Of a stretch of DNA of 64,000 nt, positions 51,222-60,800 are shown one piece after another. Under the pieces are notes generated by a model. It did not search any database. It was given only the letters and a program-made list of their open reading frames with translations, and was not told the DNA's origin. A program made the position numbers and the translations under genes. This DNA is from DASTPP01 sp035762175 (lineage in GTDB: Bacteria; Myxococcota_A; Polyangia; Polyangiales; Polyangiaceae), in contig DASTPP010000134.1 of assembly GCA_035762175.1 (NCBI GenBank), positions 1-64,000 on the forward strand. Direction: 5' to 3'. How positions within the stretch are numbered: position 1 is the first letter of the stretch; each line of letters begins with the position of its first letter.

Positions 51222-52185
51222 TTAACTTGAGGCTCTTGATGAAGTCGATGATGCCGGCCAGCTCGGGCTCTTTCAGCTGGCCCTGGTAGGTCGGCATCTG
51301 GGGCGAGTAGCCCTGCACGATCTTGGCGCTAGGGTTCAAGATCGACTCGCGGATGTAATTGTCGTCGACCGTCACCGGGCCGGCGCTCGTCTGCTCGGTC
51401 TTGCCGTACAGGCCCTTGAACGAGGGGCCGACGAGGCGGGTGCCGTCGAGCGAGTGGCAGCTGATGCAGGCGCGCTTGGCGTACAGCTCCTTGCCGTAGT
51501 CGGCCGGCGTGGCGCAGGGGCCCGGCGGCGTGCCGCAGCGGGGCCGCACGTCCTCGACCCACCTCGTGAACTCGGCCGGCGGCAACACCTTGACCTTGGC
51601 CAGCATGTTCGAGTGGTCCTTGCCGCAGTACTCGGTGCAAAAGACCTGGTCTTCGCCCGGCTCGGGCGCCTCGAACCACACCGTCGTGTACCGCCCCGGA
51701 ATGACGTCGTACTTCACGCGGTAGTTCGGCACGAAGAAGCTGTGCAGGACGTCCTTCGACGTCATGATGAGCTTCACCGGACGGCCCGCCGGCACGTACA
51801 GGTCGGAGTCTTGCTTGCCGTTCGGGTACTCGAAATTCCAGCTCCACTTTTGGCCGTAGACCCGGATCTCGTACGCGCCCGCCGGGGCGACGCGCGAGTT
51901 CATGTACTCTTTGACGCCCCAGTGAAAGAACCCGATGCACACGAGCAGCGGGCCGACCGACCAGAACAGCTCGAGCGAGGTGCTATGGAAGGGCGGCGGC
52001 GAGAGCTTCTCTTCGTCGCCGGGCCGGCGCCGGTAGCGGTAGCTGAAGTAGACCGCCGCGCCGACGATCAGAAAGAAGAGGACGACGCTCATCCAGTAGA
52101 GCGCCAGGTAGACCGGGTCGAAGGCCTGCGAGAGGGTCGACCGGGCGGTGGGCAGCATGATGGAGGCGGGTTCGGCGATCGTCAT
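51222..52185 (-). CDS. ctaC: cytochrome c oxidase subunit II with fused cytochrome c (stop one base out of frame)
   Basis: About 320 residues. Two N-terminal membrane helices, then the CuA cupredoxin domain with its ligands in CTEYCGKDHSNM, then a cytochrome c domain with CISCH and the Met ligand in YSPQMPTYQG. This is a caa3-type subunit II that takes electrons directly. The family C-terminus IIDFIKSLK is reached at 51226. The next bases, TTAACC, contain TAA one base out of frame, so the written frame stays open down to 49444 through all of ctaD. The end coordinate given is that of the out-of-frame TAA. Start is 52185; Met 10 is a possible later start. Confidence 0.88.
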
Positions 52186-52301
52186 CGTCTGCGGCTGCTG
52201 GCGAGGGAGGGTACGACGGGGCGGGGCCTGAGGTCACCCCCGCGCCCGGGGGGCCGGGGGGGCGGGGTCAGCCCCGCTCGGGGGGGTAGGCGCGGCGGGG
52301 C

Positions 52302-53216
52302 TCAGCCCCGCGTGGAAGGCAAGGTAGGCGAGGCGGGGGCCCGGGGCGGGCCGAGGCCCTGGGGGCCCAGGGCCTCTTTGCGCCAGAGGCGGAAGAGCCA
52401 GAAAGCGAGCAAGAGGACCGTGAACGCGCCGCCGGCGCGCATCAGGTTGAGCGCGAAGAAGACGTAGCTTCGCGCCATCGGGTCGTAGCGGTAGCAATAG
52501 AGCAAGAGGTGGTCGACCGCGCTGGTGACCGTGCGGCCCTCGGCCGCCTCGGCCAGCGCCAGGCGCATGTCGAACGCGGGGAACTCGATGCCGTAGAGGT
52601 AGCGCGAGAGCCGCCCGTCGGGCGTGAGCGCGAAGAGCGCGGCCGAGTGGGCGAACTGCTGCTCTTCGGCCTCGTAGCGGTAGGCGAAGCCGACGGCGTC
52701 GGCGAAGCGCCGCACCTCGCCCGCCTCGCCCGTCAGAAAGTGCCAGCCCGCCCGCGCCGCCTCGCCCCCGCGGCCGTAGACCGCGAGCGCCTTCTCTTTC
52801 TTCTCGGCGGCGACGAGCGGCGTGTCGTTCGGGTCGATGCTCACCGTGAGCACCTCGAACTGCTCGCCCACCGTCAGGGGCAGCTCGCGCAGGCTCGCGA
52901 CCAGGCCGCTCGAGACCAGGCTGCAGAGCGTCGGGCACGAGTGGTAGACGAACTGCAAGAGCACGGGCTTTTGGCCCGAGAACATTGCGCCGAGCCGCAC
53001 CTCCCGCCCCGCCTCGTCGCGCAGGCGCACGTCGGCCGGCACCGCCTGGCCGAGCCGCTCGGTCACCCCCACCTCGCGCAGCGCCGCGGGCACCTCGTCG
53101 ACCGGCGGCGGCGAGGGCGCGAAGCCCTCTTGCGCGAGCGCCGCCCGGGGGGCCGGGGCCAGGGCCGCGAGCAGGGCCAGCAGGCAGAGCGCGAGGCGGA
53201 CGAGCGGGTGCGTCAT
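52302..53216 (-). CDS. SCO1/SenC-family copper chaperone
   Basis: 304 residues from ATG 53216. Signal peptide (LLALLAALAPAPRAALAQ), thioredoxin-like domain with the copper site C94-PTL-C98 and the third ligand H190 (FAHSAALFAL), and a C-terminal membrane helix (GGAFTVLLLAFWLFRLW). Sco proteins deliver Cu to the CuA site of CtaC, the gene that follows. Placement between the act and cta genes is the common arrangement in ACIII-caa3 operons. Confidence 0.93.
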   Translation of the reverse strand: MTHPLVRLALCLLALLAALAPAPRAALAQEGFAPSPPPVDEVPAALREVGVTERLGQAVPADVRLRDEAGREVRLGAMFSGQKPVLLQFVYHSCPTLCSLVSSGLVASLRELPLTVGEQFEVLTVSIDPNDTPLVAAEKKEKALAVYGRGGEAARAGWHFLTGEAGEVRRFADAVGFAYRYEAEEQQFAHSAALFALTPDGRLSRYLYGIEFPAFDMRLALAEAAEGRTVTSAVDHLLLYCYRYDPMARSYVFFALNLMRAGGAFTVLLLAFWLFRLWRKEALGPQGLGPPRAPASPTLPSTRG

Positions 53217-53326
53217 GGCGGCCGCAAGTGTGGGCCGGCCCGGAGGCCTTGCCCACCCCCCTTGCGATGCCGCCGCGCCCGCCCGCGCTCGCCCGATGCG
53301 CCTGCTCATGGCCCGACTTCGGCCGC

Positions 53327-53845
53327 CTAGCGCCCGCCGGGGGGCGGCGCCGGCCGGTTGGGGGGGGCGGGGGCGCCGCCGGGGGACCGACCGCCGGGCG
53401 CGGGGGGCGGGGCGCCCGGGGCCGGCGCCGAGCCGCCCGGCGGGGTCATGCTCTGGCCGGGGCCCTGGGCCGAGGTGACCGGCGCCGCGCTCGTGCCGGG
53501 CGCCGGGCTCGTGCCCGCGGGCGCCCCGCTCGCCTCGGGCCGGATGCCCGGGAAGGCGTCGCGCCCGCGCTGGGCGAGCAGGCCCATCGCCCGGTCGATG
53601 GGGATGCGCACCCGCTTGCCGTCGGGGTCGAGCTTGGCGTACGTCGTGAGCTGCCGCTGCTCGGTCTCGCGCAGCTTGAGCAGGTCGGGGTTCTCTCGAC
53701 CGTAGATCTTCTCTTGGCGCTCGGCGTCGCGCAGGCCGTAGTAGTAGCTCTGCAGCCCGTAGAGCACCGCCACGAGCGTGACGATGCTGCCGACGCCGAT
53801 GCCGAAAATGAGCAGGTTCTTGGGCTCGCTCGTCTCGTGTGCCAT
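53327..53845 (-). CDS. small membrane protein of the ACIII-caa3 operon
   Basis: 172 residues. One N-terminal membrane helix (LLIFGIGVGSIVTLVAVLYG), a short conserved part (SYYYGLRDAERQEKIYGREN, then IPIDRAMGLLAQRGRDAFPG) and a Pro/Ala/Gly-rich tail of about 70 residues. The middle IPIDRAM segment resembles small proteins found at this position in ACIII operons of related bacteria; that is from memory and not checked. It may be an assembly factor. It starts 7 bp after the expected actF stop. Confidence 0.8.
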   Translation of the reverse strand: MAHETSEPKNLLIFGIGVGSIVTLVAVLYGLQSYYYGLRDAERQEKIYGRENPDLLKLRETEQRQLTTYAKLDPDGKRVRIPIDRAMGLLAQRGRDAFPGIRPEASGAPAGTSPAPGTSAAPVTSAQGPGQSMTPPGGSAPAPGAPPPAPGGRSPGGAPAPPNRPAPPPGGR

Positions 53846-53852
53846 GGCCTGC

Positions 53853-55107
53853 CTAATGCGTTCTCGAATTCGAGGGAGCGGTCGAGGCGCGGGTCGCGCA
53901 CCGGCATCACGGGCGCCGCCAGCATGCGGCGGAAGGTGATCGCGAGCATCGCCCCGAGCACCAAGAGCAGCGGGCCCGCGTCGTAGAGCGCCGGGTGGAC
54001 GTGGTGGTCGACGTTCGGCATCACCAGCCAGTAGAGGTCGACGTAGTGCATCACCAAAATGATGATCGACCCGAGCTGCAGCGAGGGGGCGAAGCGCTTG
54101 GCGTGCCGCGAGAGCAGCATGAAGAAGGGCGTGAAGAAGTGCCCGAGCACGAGCGCGATGCCCACCCAGCCCCAGCCGCCCTGCTGCCGGTGGTGGAAGA
54201 AGTCGGTCTCCTCGGGGATGTTGGCGTACCAGATCAAGAAGTACTGCGAGAACGAGATGTACGCCCAGAAGACCGTGAAGGCGAAGAGCAGCTTGCCGAG
54301 GTCGTGAAAGTGGTGCGGGCTCACCTCGCGGGCGAGCAGGCCCGCCCCCCGCATCCGCGAGAAGAGCAGGCACAGGAAGGCCATGATCGAGATGACCGCG
54401 CCGGCGAAGATGTAGACGCCGAACATGGTCGAGAACCACTCGGGCTCGAGGCTCATCAGCCAGTCGATGCCGGCGAAGGTGATGCTGAGCGCGAAGAGCA
54501 GCATGCCGGGGGCCGAGAGCGCCTGCGCCCGCAGCGTCAGCTTCGGGTCGCCGGTCTCGTCCTGGCGGCGCGAGAGCGAGAAGAGCTGGTACGAGAAGAA
54601 GACCCAGATGGCGAAGTAGACGACCGCGCGGACCGTCCAGAAGGGCACGTTCAGGTAGCCCGACTTCGCGTGAATGATGGGCTCGTGCGCCGCGTGCCCC
54701 GCCCAGGGGTAGAGCGTCTCGCGGAACACGAAGAGGATCGGCAGCACGAGCACCGCGAAGAGCGGCAGGGCGCCCATGAGCTGCTCGGCGCCGCGGCGCA
54801 CGACCACGCTCCAGCCGGCGCCCGTCAGGTGCTGCAGCAGCACGAAGAAGAGGGCGCCGAGGCTCAGGGTCAGGCCCCACGCGAAGGCCGCGAGGTAGCT
54901 GAAGGCGAAGCGCTTCGGGTCGGCGGTGAAGCCGAGGCCCGAGAGCACGAGGCCGGCGGCGGCGACGGCCGCCCACACGATCCAGAGCTTCGCCCAGGGG
55001 TGGCCCTCGGGGATGGTGTACGCGGCGGCGCGCTTGGCCGCGGGCGTCTCGCGCACGGTGGCCTTGCCCGAGACGCTCGAGCTCGGCTTGTCGTCGTGGG
55101 CGCTCAT
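53853..55107 (-). CDS. actF: alternative complex III subunit ActF, NrfD-like (stop one base out of frame)
   Basis: About 418 residues, ten membrane helices. Quinol:cytochrome c oxidoreductase membrane subunit. Typical stretches: LWIVWAAVAAAGLVLSGLGF, HAKSGYLNVPFWTVRAVVYF, MSLEPEWFSTMFGVYIFAGA, FWAYISFSQYFLIWYANIPE and HYVDLYWLVMPNVDHH. The family end DPRLDRSLEFENA is reached at 53857. The next bases TTAGGC carry TAG one base out of frame, so the written frame runs on across the next gene to 53446. The end coordinate is that of the shifted TAG. ATG 55107 overlaps the actE stop. Confidence 0.9.
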
Positions 55108-55739
55108 GGGCGGACGGGCTCCAGGGTGAGGGACGCTCTGCGCTCTTGGGGGACGTCGTCGAGCGAGGCCGAGACGCTCACCTCGAGCGCGCGCACGTAC
55201 GCGACGATGGCCCACCGGTCTTCGGGCGGGATCTGCGTGCCGTACGAGGGCATGGTGCGCACGCCGTGGGCGATGGCCGAGTAGACCTGGCCGTCGGGCA
55301 GCTTGCGCGTGTAGTCGTCGAGCAGGTTGCGCACGCCGATGTAGCCGCGCTGCGCGACCGGGCCCTGGCCCGAGCCGGTGCGGTCGTGGCAGGGCGCGCA
55401 GAAGATGTTGTAGCGCTCTTGCCCGCGCCGCAAGAGCGCGTCGGTGATGGGCACGGGCAGCTTGTCGAGCGGCCGGCCGGCGGGGCCGAGCCCGCGGTAG
55501 TAGCCGTCGTCTTCTTCGAGCCGGCCGCGCGCGACCGTGCCCTCGACCGGGCGGCGCATGGTGGCGCGGTCGGTGAAGAACTTCGACTCGGCCTGCGGGT
55601 CGTAGCGCGGCTGGCTGTCCATGTTCGGGTTGATGTGGACGGGCGGCTCTTCGGAGGGCTGCCCGCGGCAGGCGCCGGCGCAGAGGGGCGCGAGCAGCGC
55701 GAGGGCCCGGGCGGCGAGGTCGGCGGTTCGGCGGGTCAT
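55104..55739 (-). CDS. actE: alternative complex III subunit ActE, mono-heme cytochrome c
   Basis: 211 residues. Signal peptide ending in a lipobox-like GAC, then a cytochrome c domain: heme motif CAPCH (RYNIFCAPCHDRTGSGQG), axial Met in GVRTMPSYGTQI, and the ending RWAIVAYVRALEVS. It accepts electrons from ActA and passes them on. Start and stop overlap the neighbours by ATGA on both sides. Confidence 0.93.
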   Translation of the reverse strand: MTRRTADLAARALALLAPLCAGACRGQPSEEPPVHINPNMDSQPRYDPQAESKFFTDRATMRRPVEGTVARGRLEEDDGYYRGLGPAGRPLDKLPVPITDALLRRGQERYNIFCAPCHDRTGSGQGPVAQRGYIGVRNLLDDYTRKLPDGQVYSAIAHGVRTMPSYGTQIPPEDRWAIVAYVRALEVSVSASLDDVPQERRASLTLEPVRP

Positions 55740-56428
55740 GGCTTGCTCTCGGGCGGCGCGCCCTGGTCGCGGCCGAAGGGGGCGGTCACGCCGGTCAGGG
55801 CCTCGAACGTCTGCTCGGCGCTCTCGCGCAGCCGCCCGCCCGCCTCGCCGAGCACCTCGTCGATCGCCTCGAGCGAGAGCGGGTGGGTCGACTCGAGCAG
55901 GGCGCGGGTGCGGCCGGCGTCGAACTTCGGGTCGACCGCGTCGATCGAGACGAAGAAGCGGTCGTCGGTGACGCGCTCGAAGCGGCGGCTGTTGAAGGCC
56001 CAGTGGTAGAGCTGCGGCAGCCGGTTCAGCCCCAGCATGCCGAAGAGCGTCGCGAAGGCCGTCAGCAGGATGGTCAGCTCGAAGGTCACCGGCACGAAGG
56101 CCTGCACCGCGAAGGGGGGCTTGCCGCCGATGGTGAGCGGGTAGTCGTGGCCGTTCATCCACCACTGCATCAGGAGGGCGAGCGAGCCGCCGGTCAGGCC
56201 GCCGGTGAGGCTGATCCACCCGATCGGGGTGGGCTTCAGGCCCATCGCGTGGTCCATGCCGTGGACCGGGAAGGGCGTGTGCACGTCCCACTTGGTGTAG
56301 CCCGCGTCGCGCACCTTCTCGGCGGCGTGGTAGGCCGCCGCGGGCGTGTCGTACTCGGCCAAAAGGCCCGCCGCCCGGCGCTTCGGCCCGACGACCGCGG
56401 GGGGGTTCTTGGGGTCTACGTCGCTCAT
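55736..56428 (-). CDS. actD: alternative complex III subunit ActD (DUF3341)
   Basis: 230 residues with two membrane helices (SLTGGLTGGSLALLMQWWMN and FELTILLTAFATLFGMLGLN) and soluble ends. The start AGLLAEYDTPAAAYHAAEKV and the hydrophobic GLKPTPIGWISLTGG are family features. A structural, non-redox subunit. ATGA overlap with actE. Confidence 0.94.
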   Translation of the reverse strand: MSDVDPKNPPAVVGPKRRAAGLLAEYDTPAAAYHAAEKVRDAGYTKWDVHTPFPVHGMDHAMGLKPTPIGWISLTGGLTGGSLALLMQWWMNGHDYPLTIGGKPPFAVQAFVPVTFELTILLTAFATLFGMLGLNRLPQLYHWAFNSRRFERVTDDRFFVSIDAVDPKFDAGRTRALLESTHPLSLEAIDEVLGEAGGRLRESAEQTFEALTGVTAPFGRDQGAPPESKP

Positions 56429-56435
56429 CGGTCGG

Positions 56436-57875
56436 TCACTCCGCGGGAACGGGTTCGGGGCCGTGGGCGCCGCCGCCCACGCTCGCCGGCGCGTGCTCGT
56501 CGTGGCCCGCGTGCGGGCTCGCCTGCGGCAGCACGGCCTTGACCTCGGCCATCGCGATCATGGGGATGTAGCGCAGGAAGAGCAAAAAGAGCGTGAAGAA
56601 GAGGCCGAACGAGCCGACGAAGGTGAACACGTCGGCGAAGGTCGGGCGGAAGTAGTTCCACGCGCTCGGCAGGTAGTCGCGGTGCAGCGAGGTCACGATG
56701 ATGACGAAGCGCTCGAACCACATGCCGATGTTGACGAAGATCGAGACGACGAACATGAAGGGCACGTTCGTGCGCAGCTTCTTGAACCAGAAGAACTGGG
56801 GGCTGATGACGTTGCACGAGATCATCGTCCAGTACGCCCAGGCGTAGGGGCCGAAGGCGCGGTTCAGGAAGACGAAGCGCTCGTACTCGTTGCCCGAGTA
56901 CCACGCGGTGAAGAACTCCATGCCGTAGGCGTAGCCGACCATGGTGCCCGTCAGCGTGATGACCTTGTTCATGTTCTCGAGGTGCTTGAGCTGCACGATC
57001 CGCTCGAGGCCGAAGACCGCGCGCGCCAGCACCATCAAGGTCATGACCATGCCGAAGCCCGAGAAGATGGCGCCGGCGACGAAGTAGGGCGGGAAGATGG
57101 TCGTGTGCCAGCCCGGCAGGACGCTCGTCGCGAAGTCGAACGACACGACCGAGTGCACCGAGAGCACGAGCGGCGTCGAGATGCCGGCGAAGATGAGGTA
57201 CGCCCGCTCGTAGTGCTGCCAGTGGCGGTTCGAGCCGCGCCAGCCGAGCGAGAGCGCCCCGTAGATGAGGCGCCGGAGGCGGGTCTTCGCCCGGTCGCGC
57301 ATCGTCGCCAGGTCGGGGATGAGGCCGACGTACCAGAAGATGAGCGACACCGTGCCGTAGGTCGAGACGGCGAACACGTCCCACAAGAGCGGGCTCTTGA
57401 AGTTCGGCCACATCGACATCTGGTTGGGGATCGGGAACACCCAGTAAAAGACCCAGACGCGGCCGACGTGAATCGTCGGGAAGAGCAGGGCGCAGATGAC
57501 CGCGAAGATGGTCATCGCCTCGGCGAAGCGGTTGATGCTGGTGCGCCACTTCTGCCGGAGCAGAAACAAGATGGCGCTGATGAGCGTGCCGGCGTGGCCG
57601 ATGCCGATCCAGAAGACGAAGTTGGTGATGTCCCAGGCCCAGCCGACGGTGTTGTTGTTGCCCCAGACGCCGACGCCCTGCCAGATCAGGTAGCCGACCA
57701 TGACGAGCAGGTTGCCGAGCCCGAGCAGCGCGAGGGCGAAGGCGATGTACCAGGCGCGGGGCGGCTTCTTCGCCTCGATGGGCGCCGCGACCATCTCGGT
57801 GACCGTGCGGAAGTCGACCGAGGGGTCGATGAGCGGCACTTCGTTGAGCTCGGGCTTGACGGCGGAGGAGGCCAT
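56436..57875 (-). CDS. actC: alternative complex III subunit ActC, NrfD/PsrC-like
   Basis: 479 residues, ten membrane helices, quinol-binding subunit. Typical stretches include VFWIGIGHAGTLISAILFLL, the His-containing LLFPTIHVGRVWVFYWVFPI, the ERAYLIFAGISTPLVLSVHS loop, GWHTTIFPPYFVAGAIFSGF and TAWYSGNEYERFVFLNR. It lies 3 bp after actB and 7 bp before actD. Confidence 0.96.
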   Translation of the reverse strand: MASSAVKPELNEVPLIDPSVDFRTVTEMVAAPIEAKKPPRAWYIAFALALLGLGNLLVMVGYLIWQGVGVWGNNNTVGWAWDITNFVFWIGIGHAGTLISAILFLLRQKWRTSINRFAEAMTIFAVICALLFPTIHVGRVWVFYWVFPIPNQMSMWPNFKSPLLWDVFAVSTYGTVSLIFWYVGLIPDLATMRDRAKTRLRRLIYGALSLGWRGSNRHWQHYERAYLIFAGISTPLVLSVHSVVSFDFATSVLPGWHTTIFPPYFVAGAIFSGFGMVMTLMVLARAVFGLERIVQLKHLENMNKVITLTGTMVGYAYGMEFFTAWYSGNEYERFVFLNRAFGPYAWAYWTMISCNVISPQFFWFKKLRTNVPFMFVVSIFVNIGMWFERFVIIVTSLHRDYLPSAWNYFRPTFADVFTFVGSFGLFFTLFLLFLRYIPMIAMAEVKAVLPQASPHAGHDEHAPASVGGGAHGPEPVPAE

Positions 57876-57878
57876 GGG

Positions 57879-60800
57879 TCAGGCGAGCTCCGGGTTGGGG
57901 TTGCGGATCTGCGAGAGGTAGGTCGTGCGCGGCTTGGTGTTCAGCTCGTCGAGCACGCGGTAGCCGTGGCGCGCGGCGGCGGCGCGGGCGACGCGGCTCT
58001 GCGGGTCGTTCAGGTCGCCGAAGGCGATGGCGTCGGCGGGGCAGGCCTGGGCGCAGGCCGAGACGACGTCGCCGTCGCGCAGGGGCCGGCGCTCGCGCTT
58101 GGCCGAGATCTTCGCCTGGTTGATGCGCTGCACGCAGTAGGTGCACTTCTCCATCACGCCGCGGACGCGCACGCTGACGTTGGGGTTGGTCACCATCTTG
58201 ATCGTCTCGGGCACCTCCTCGTGGAACGCGAGGAAGTTGAAGCGCCGCACCTTGTAGGGGCAGTTGTTGGCGCAGTAGCGGGTGCCGATGCAGCGGTTGT
58301 ACGTCATCTCGTTCAGCCCCTCGGGGCTGTGCGAGGTGGCGTTGACCGGGCAGACGTTCTCGCAGGGCGCGTTCTCGCAGTGCACGCAGGCCATCGGCTG
58401 GCGCACCACCTGGGGGTCTTCGACGGTGCCGCTGAAGTAGCGGTCGATGCGCAGCCAGTGCATCTCGCGCTGGCGCGTCACCTGCTCTTTGCCGACGGTG
58501 GGCGTGTTGTTCTCGGCCTGGCAGGCGATGACGCAGGTCGAGCAGCCGGTGCAGGCCGTCAGGTCGATGACCATGCCCCACTTGTGCCCGTCGTACTCGC
58601 GCTCCTGCCAGAGGGCGACGAGCGGCTTGTGCTCGACGGCCTTCTGGGCGAACTCGGGGTCTTTTCGGTAGGCCTCGAGCGAGGCCTCGCGCACGATGGG
58701 CCGGCCCTCGAGCGTGTTGTGCTCCTGGGTGACGGCGAGGCCGTAGCCGTTCGCCGTCTTCTCGAGCTTGCCGCCCTGGGCGAAGCCGAAGCCCTTGGTG
58801 GTGCGCAGGGGCGTGACGTCGAAGCCCTGGCCCTTGCCGACGCGGCCCGAGACGGCGCGGCCGCGGCCCAAGAAGAGCTGCACGCTGTAGTCGGCGGTGC
58901 CGGGCACGACCCAGGCGGGCACCTCGATCGAGCGGCCCTCGACGGTCAGGCGCACGACGTCGCCCGAGCCGACGCCGAGCTCTTGCGCCGTCTTGAACGA
59001 GAGCCAGGCGGCGTTGTCCCAGGTGATCTTGGTGACCGGGTGCGGCAGCTCTTGCAGCCACGCGTTGTTGGCGAAGCGGCCGTCGAACACCGTGGCGTCG
59101 GGGGCGAAGGTGACCTCGAGGGCCTGGGCGCTCGGGCGCTGGCCGGCGCGCTTGCCGACGGCGCCGGCGACGGCGTCGGCGTTGAGCGGGGCCTCGACGG
59201 GCGCGGCGCCCCGCGCGACGAAGCCGTCGTGCAGGAGGCGGCGCCAGGCGCGCTCGAAGCCGGTGAGGGCGGTCGTGACGGCGCCGTAGGGCGCACCCGG
59301 CGTCGCCGGGGGCGGGCCGGCCGCGGCGCCGGCGGGCGGGGCGCCCGTCGGCACCGCGCTCGCGGCGGGCATGGCGCTCGGGGCGTGGGGGGCGGCGGCG
59401 ACGGCCGAGCCGATGGCGGCGTTGGCCGCGCTCGCCGAGGGGTTCGGCGCGATGCGCCCGGGCGAGGGCAGCGACGAGGCGGGGGTCGCCTGGAAGAAGG
59501 GCGGGGGCGCGCCGGGGGCCGGGCGCACCGCCGAGCCCGAGGCGGCCGGGGCCGCGGCCGTCGCCGGGCGGGCCGAGCCGGCGGGCGGCGAGGCGTCGGC
59601 GGTGCCGGCGGGCGCCGGGCTGCCGGCCGCGGGCGGCGCCGCCTCGGTCGCGCCGGCGTCGCCGCCGAGCGACTCTTTGAAGGTCGCGCGCACCAGGTCG
59701 TAGCCGCGCCGCTCGGGCGCGCCCGCGACGACCGCGAGCAGCTCGAGGTCGCTCTTGCCGTCGAAGAGCGGGGCGATGAGCGGCTGCTGCACGACGAGCG
59801 AGCCGTCGGCGGCGGCCTGGTCGCCCCAGGCCTCGAAGTCATGCGCCCGCGGCAGGGTGTGCGTCGAGGCCGCGGCCGTCTCGTCGAGGTGCGTGCCGAG
59901 GTGCAGCCGGAAGGGCACCCGCGCCATCGCCCGGGCGAAGTCGAGGTCGGCCGGGGCGTCGTAGGCGGGGTTGCCGCCGAGCACGAGCAGCGTGTCGACG
60001 GCGCCCGCGCCCATCTCGCCGGCGAGCGCCTTGACGTCGTCGAGCGGCCGGGCGGCCGCGGCGGGCAAGAACTGCAGCGTGCGCCCGAAGGCGCCGAGCG
60101 CCTGGTTGATGGCGTAGCCGAGCGCGTGCACGTGCGCCGGCTGCCGCTGGCCGACCACCACGACCGAGGCGCCGCGCTGGCGGGCCAGATCTTTCGCGGC
60201 GCCCGCGACCCACTTGCGGTCGAGGTCGGCCGCCGCCTTCGCCTTGCCCGCGAGCGGGCCGAGCGCGACGTTGTTCGCGCCGAGCTCGGCCGCGAGCGCC
60301 AGCAAGAAGTCTTCGACCGCCCCGGCCGGCAGGCGCAGCCGGTGGTCGGCCGTCATGCCCGTCACCGTGAGCGCGGGCTCGGCCACGTAGAGCCGGCTCA
60401 TCGCGTCGTTCGGCGCGCGCACGCGCCGGCCCGCCGCGAAGAGCTTGTTCGCCCGCACCGCGCCCCGCTCGGTCAGCAGAAAGTCGCTGTCGGCCGAGAC
60501 CACGACCCGCGCGCGGTCGTAGGCGACCAGCGGCCGCAGCGGCCGCCCGAACGCGAGCTCGGCCCCCGCCACCGCCTCGGCGTCGCCGGCCGGCTCGTAC
60601 TCGTAGAACTTCGCCTGCGGGAAGCGCCGCTGCGCCGCCGCCTTCAGCCGCGCGAACGACGGCGAGGCCGTGCGCGGCGAGAGCACCCGCAGCTTCGCCC
60701 CCCCGCTCGCCTCGGCCGCCTTGAGCCGCGCCTCGAGCTCGGCGAGCACCGAAGCCTGGTCGGCCGGCTGCTTGTCTTTCGTCGCCCCTTGCGCCCGGTC

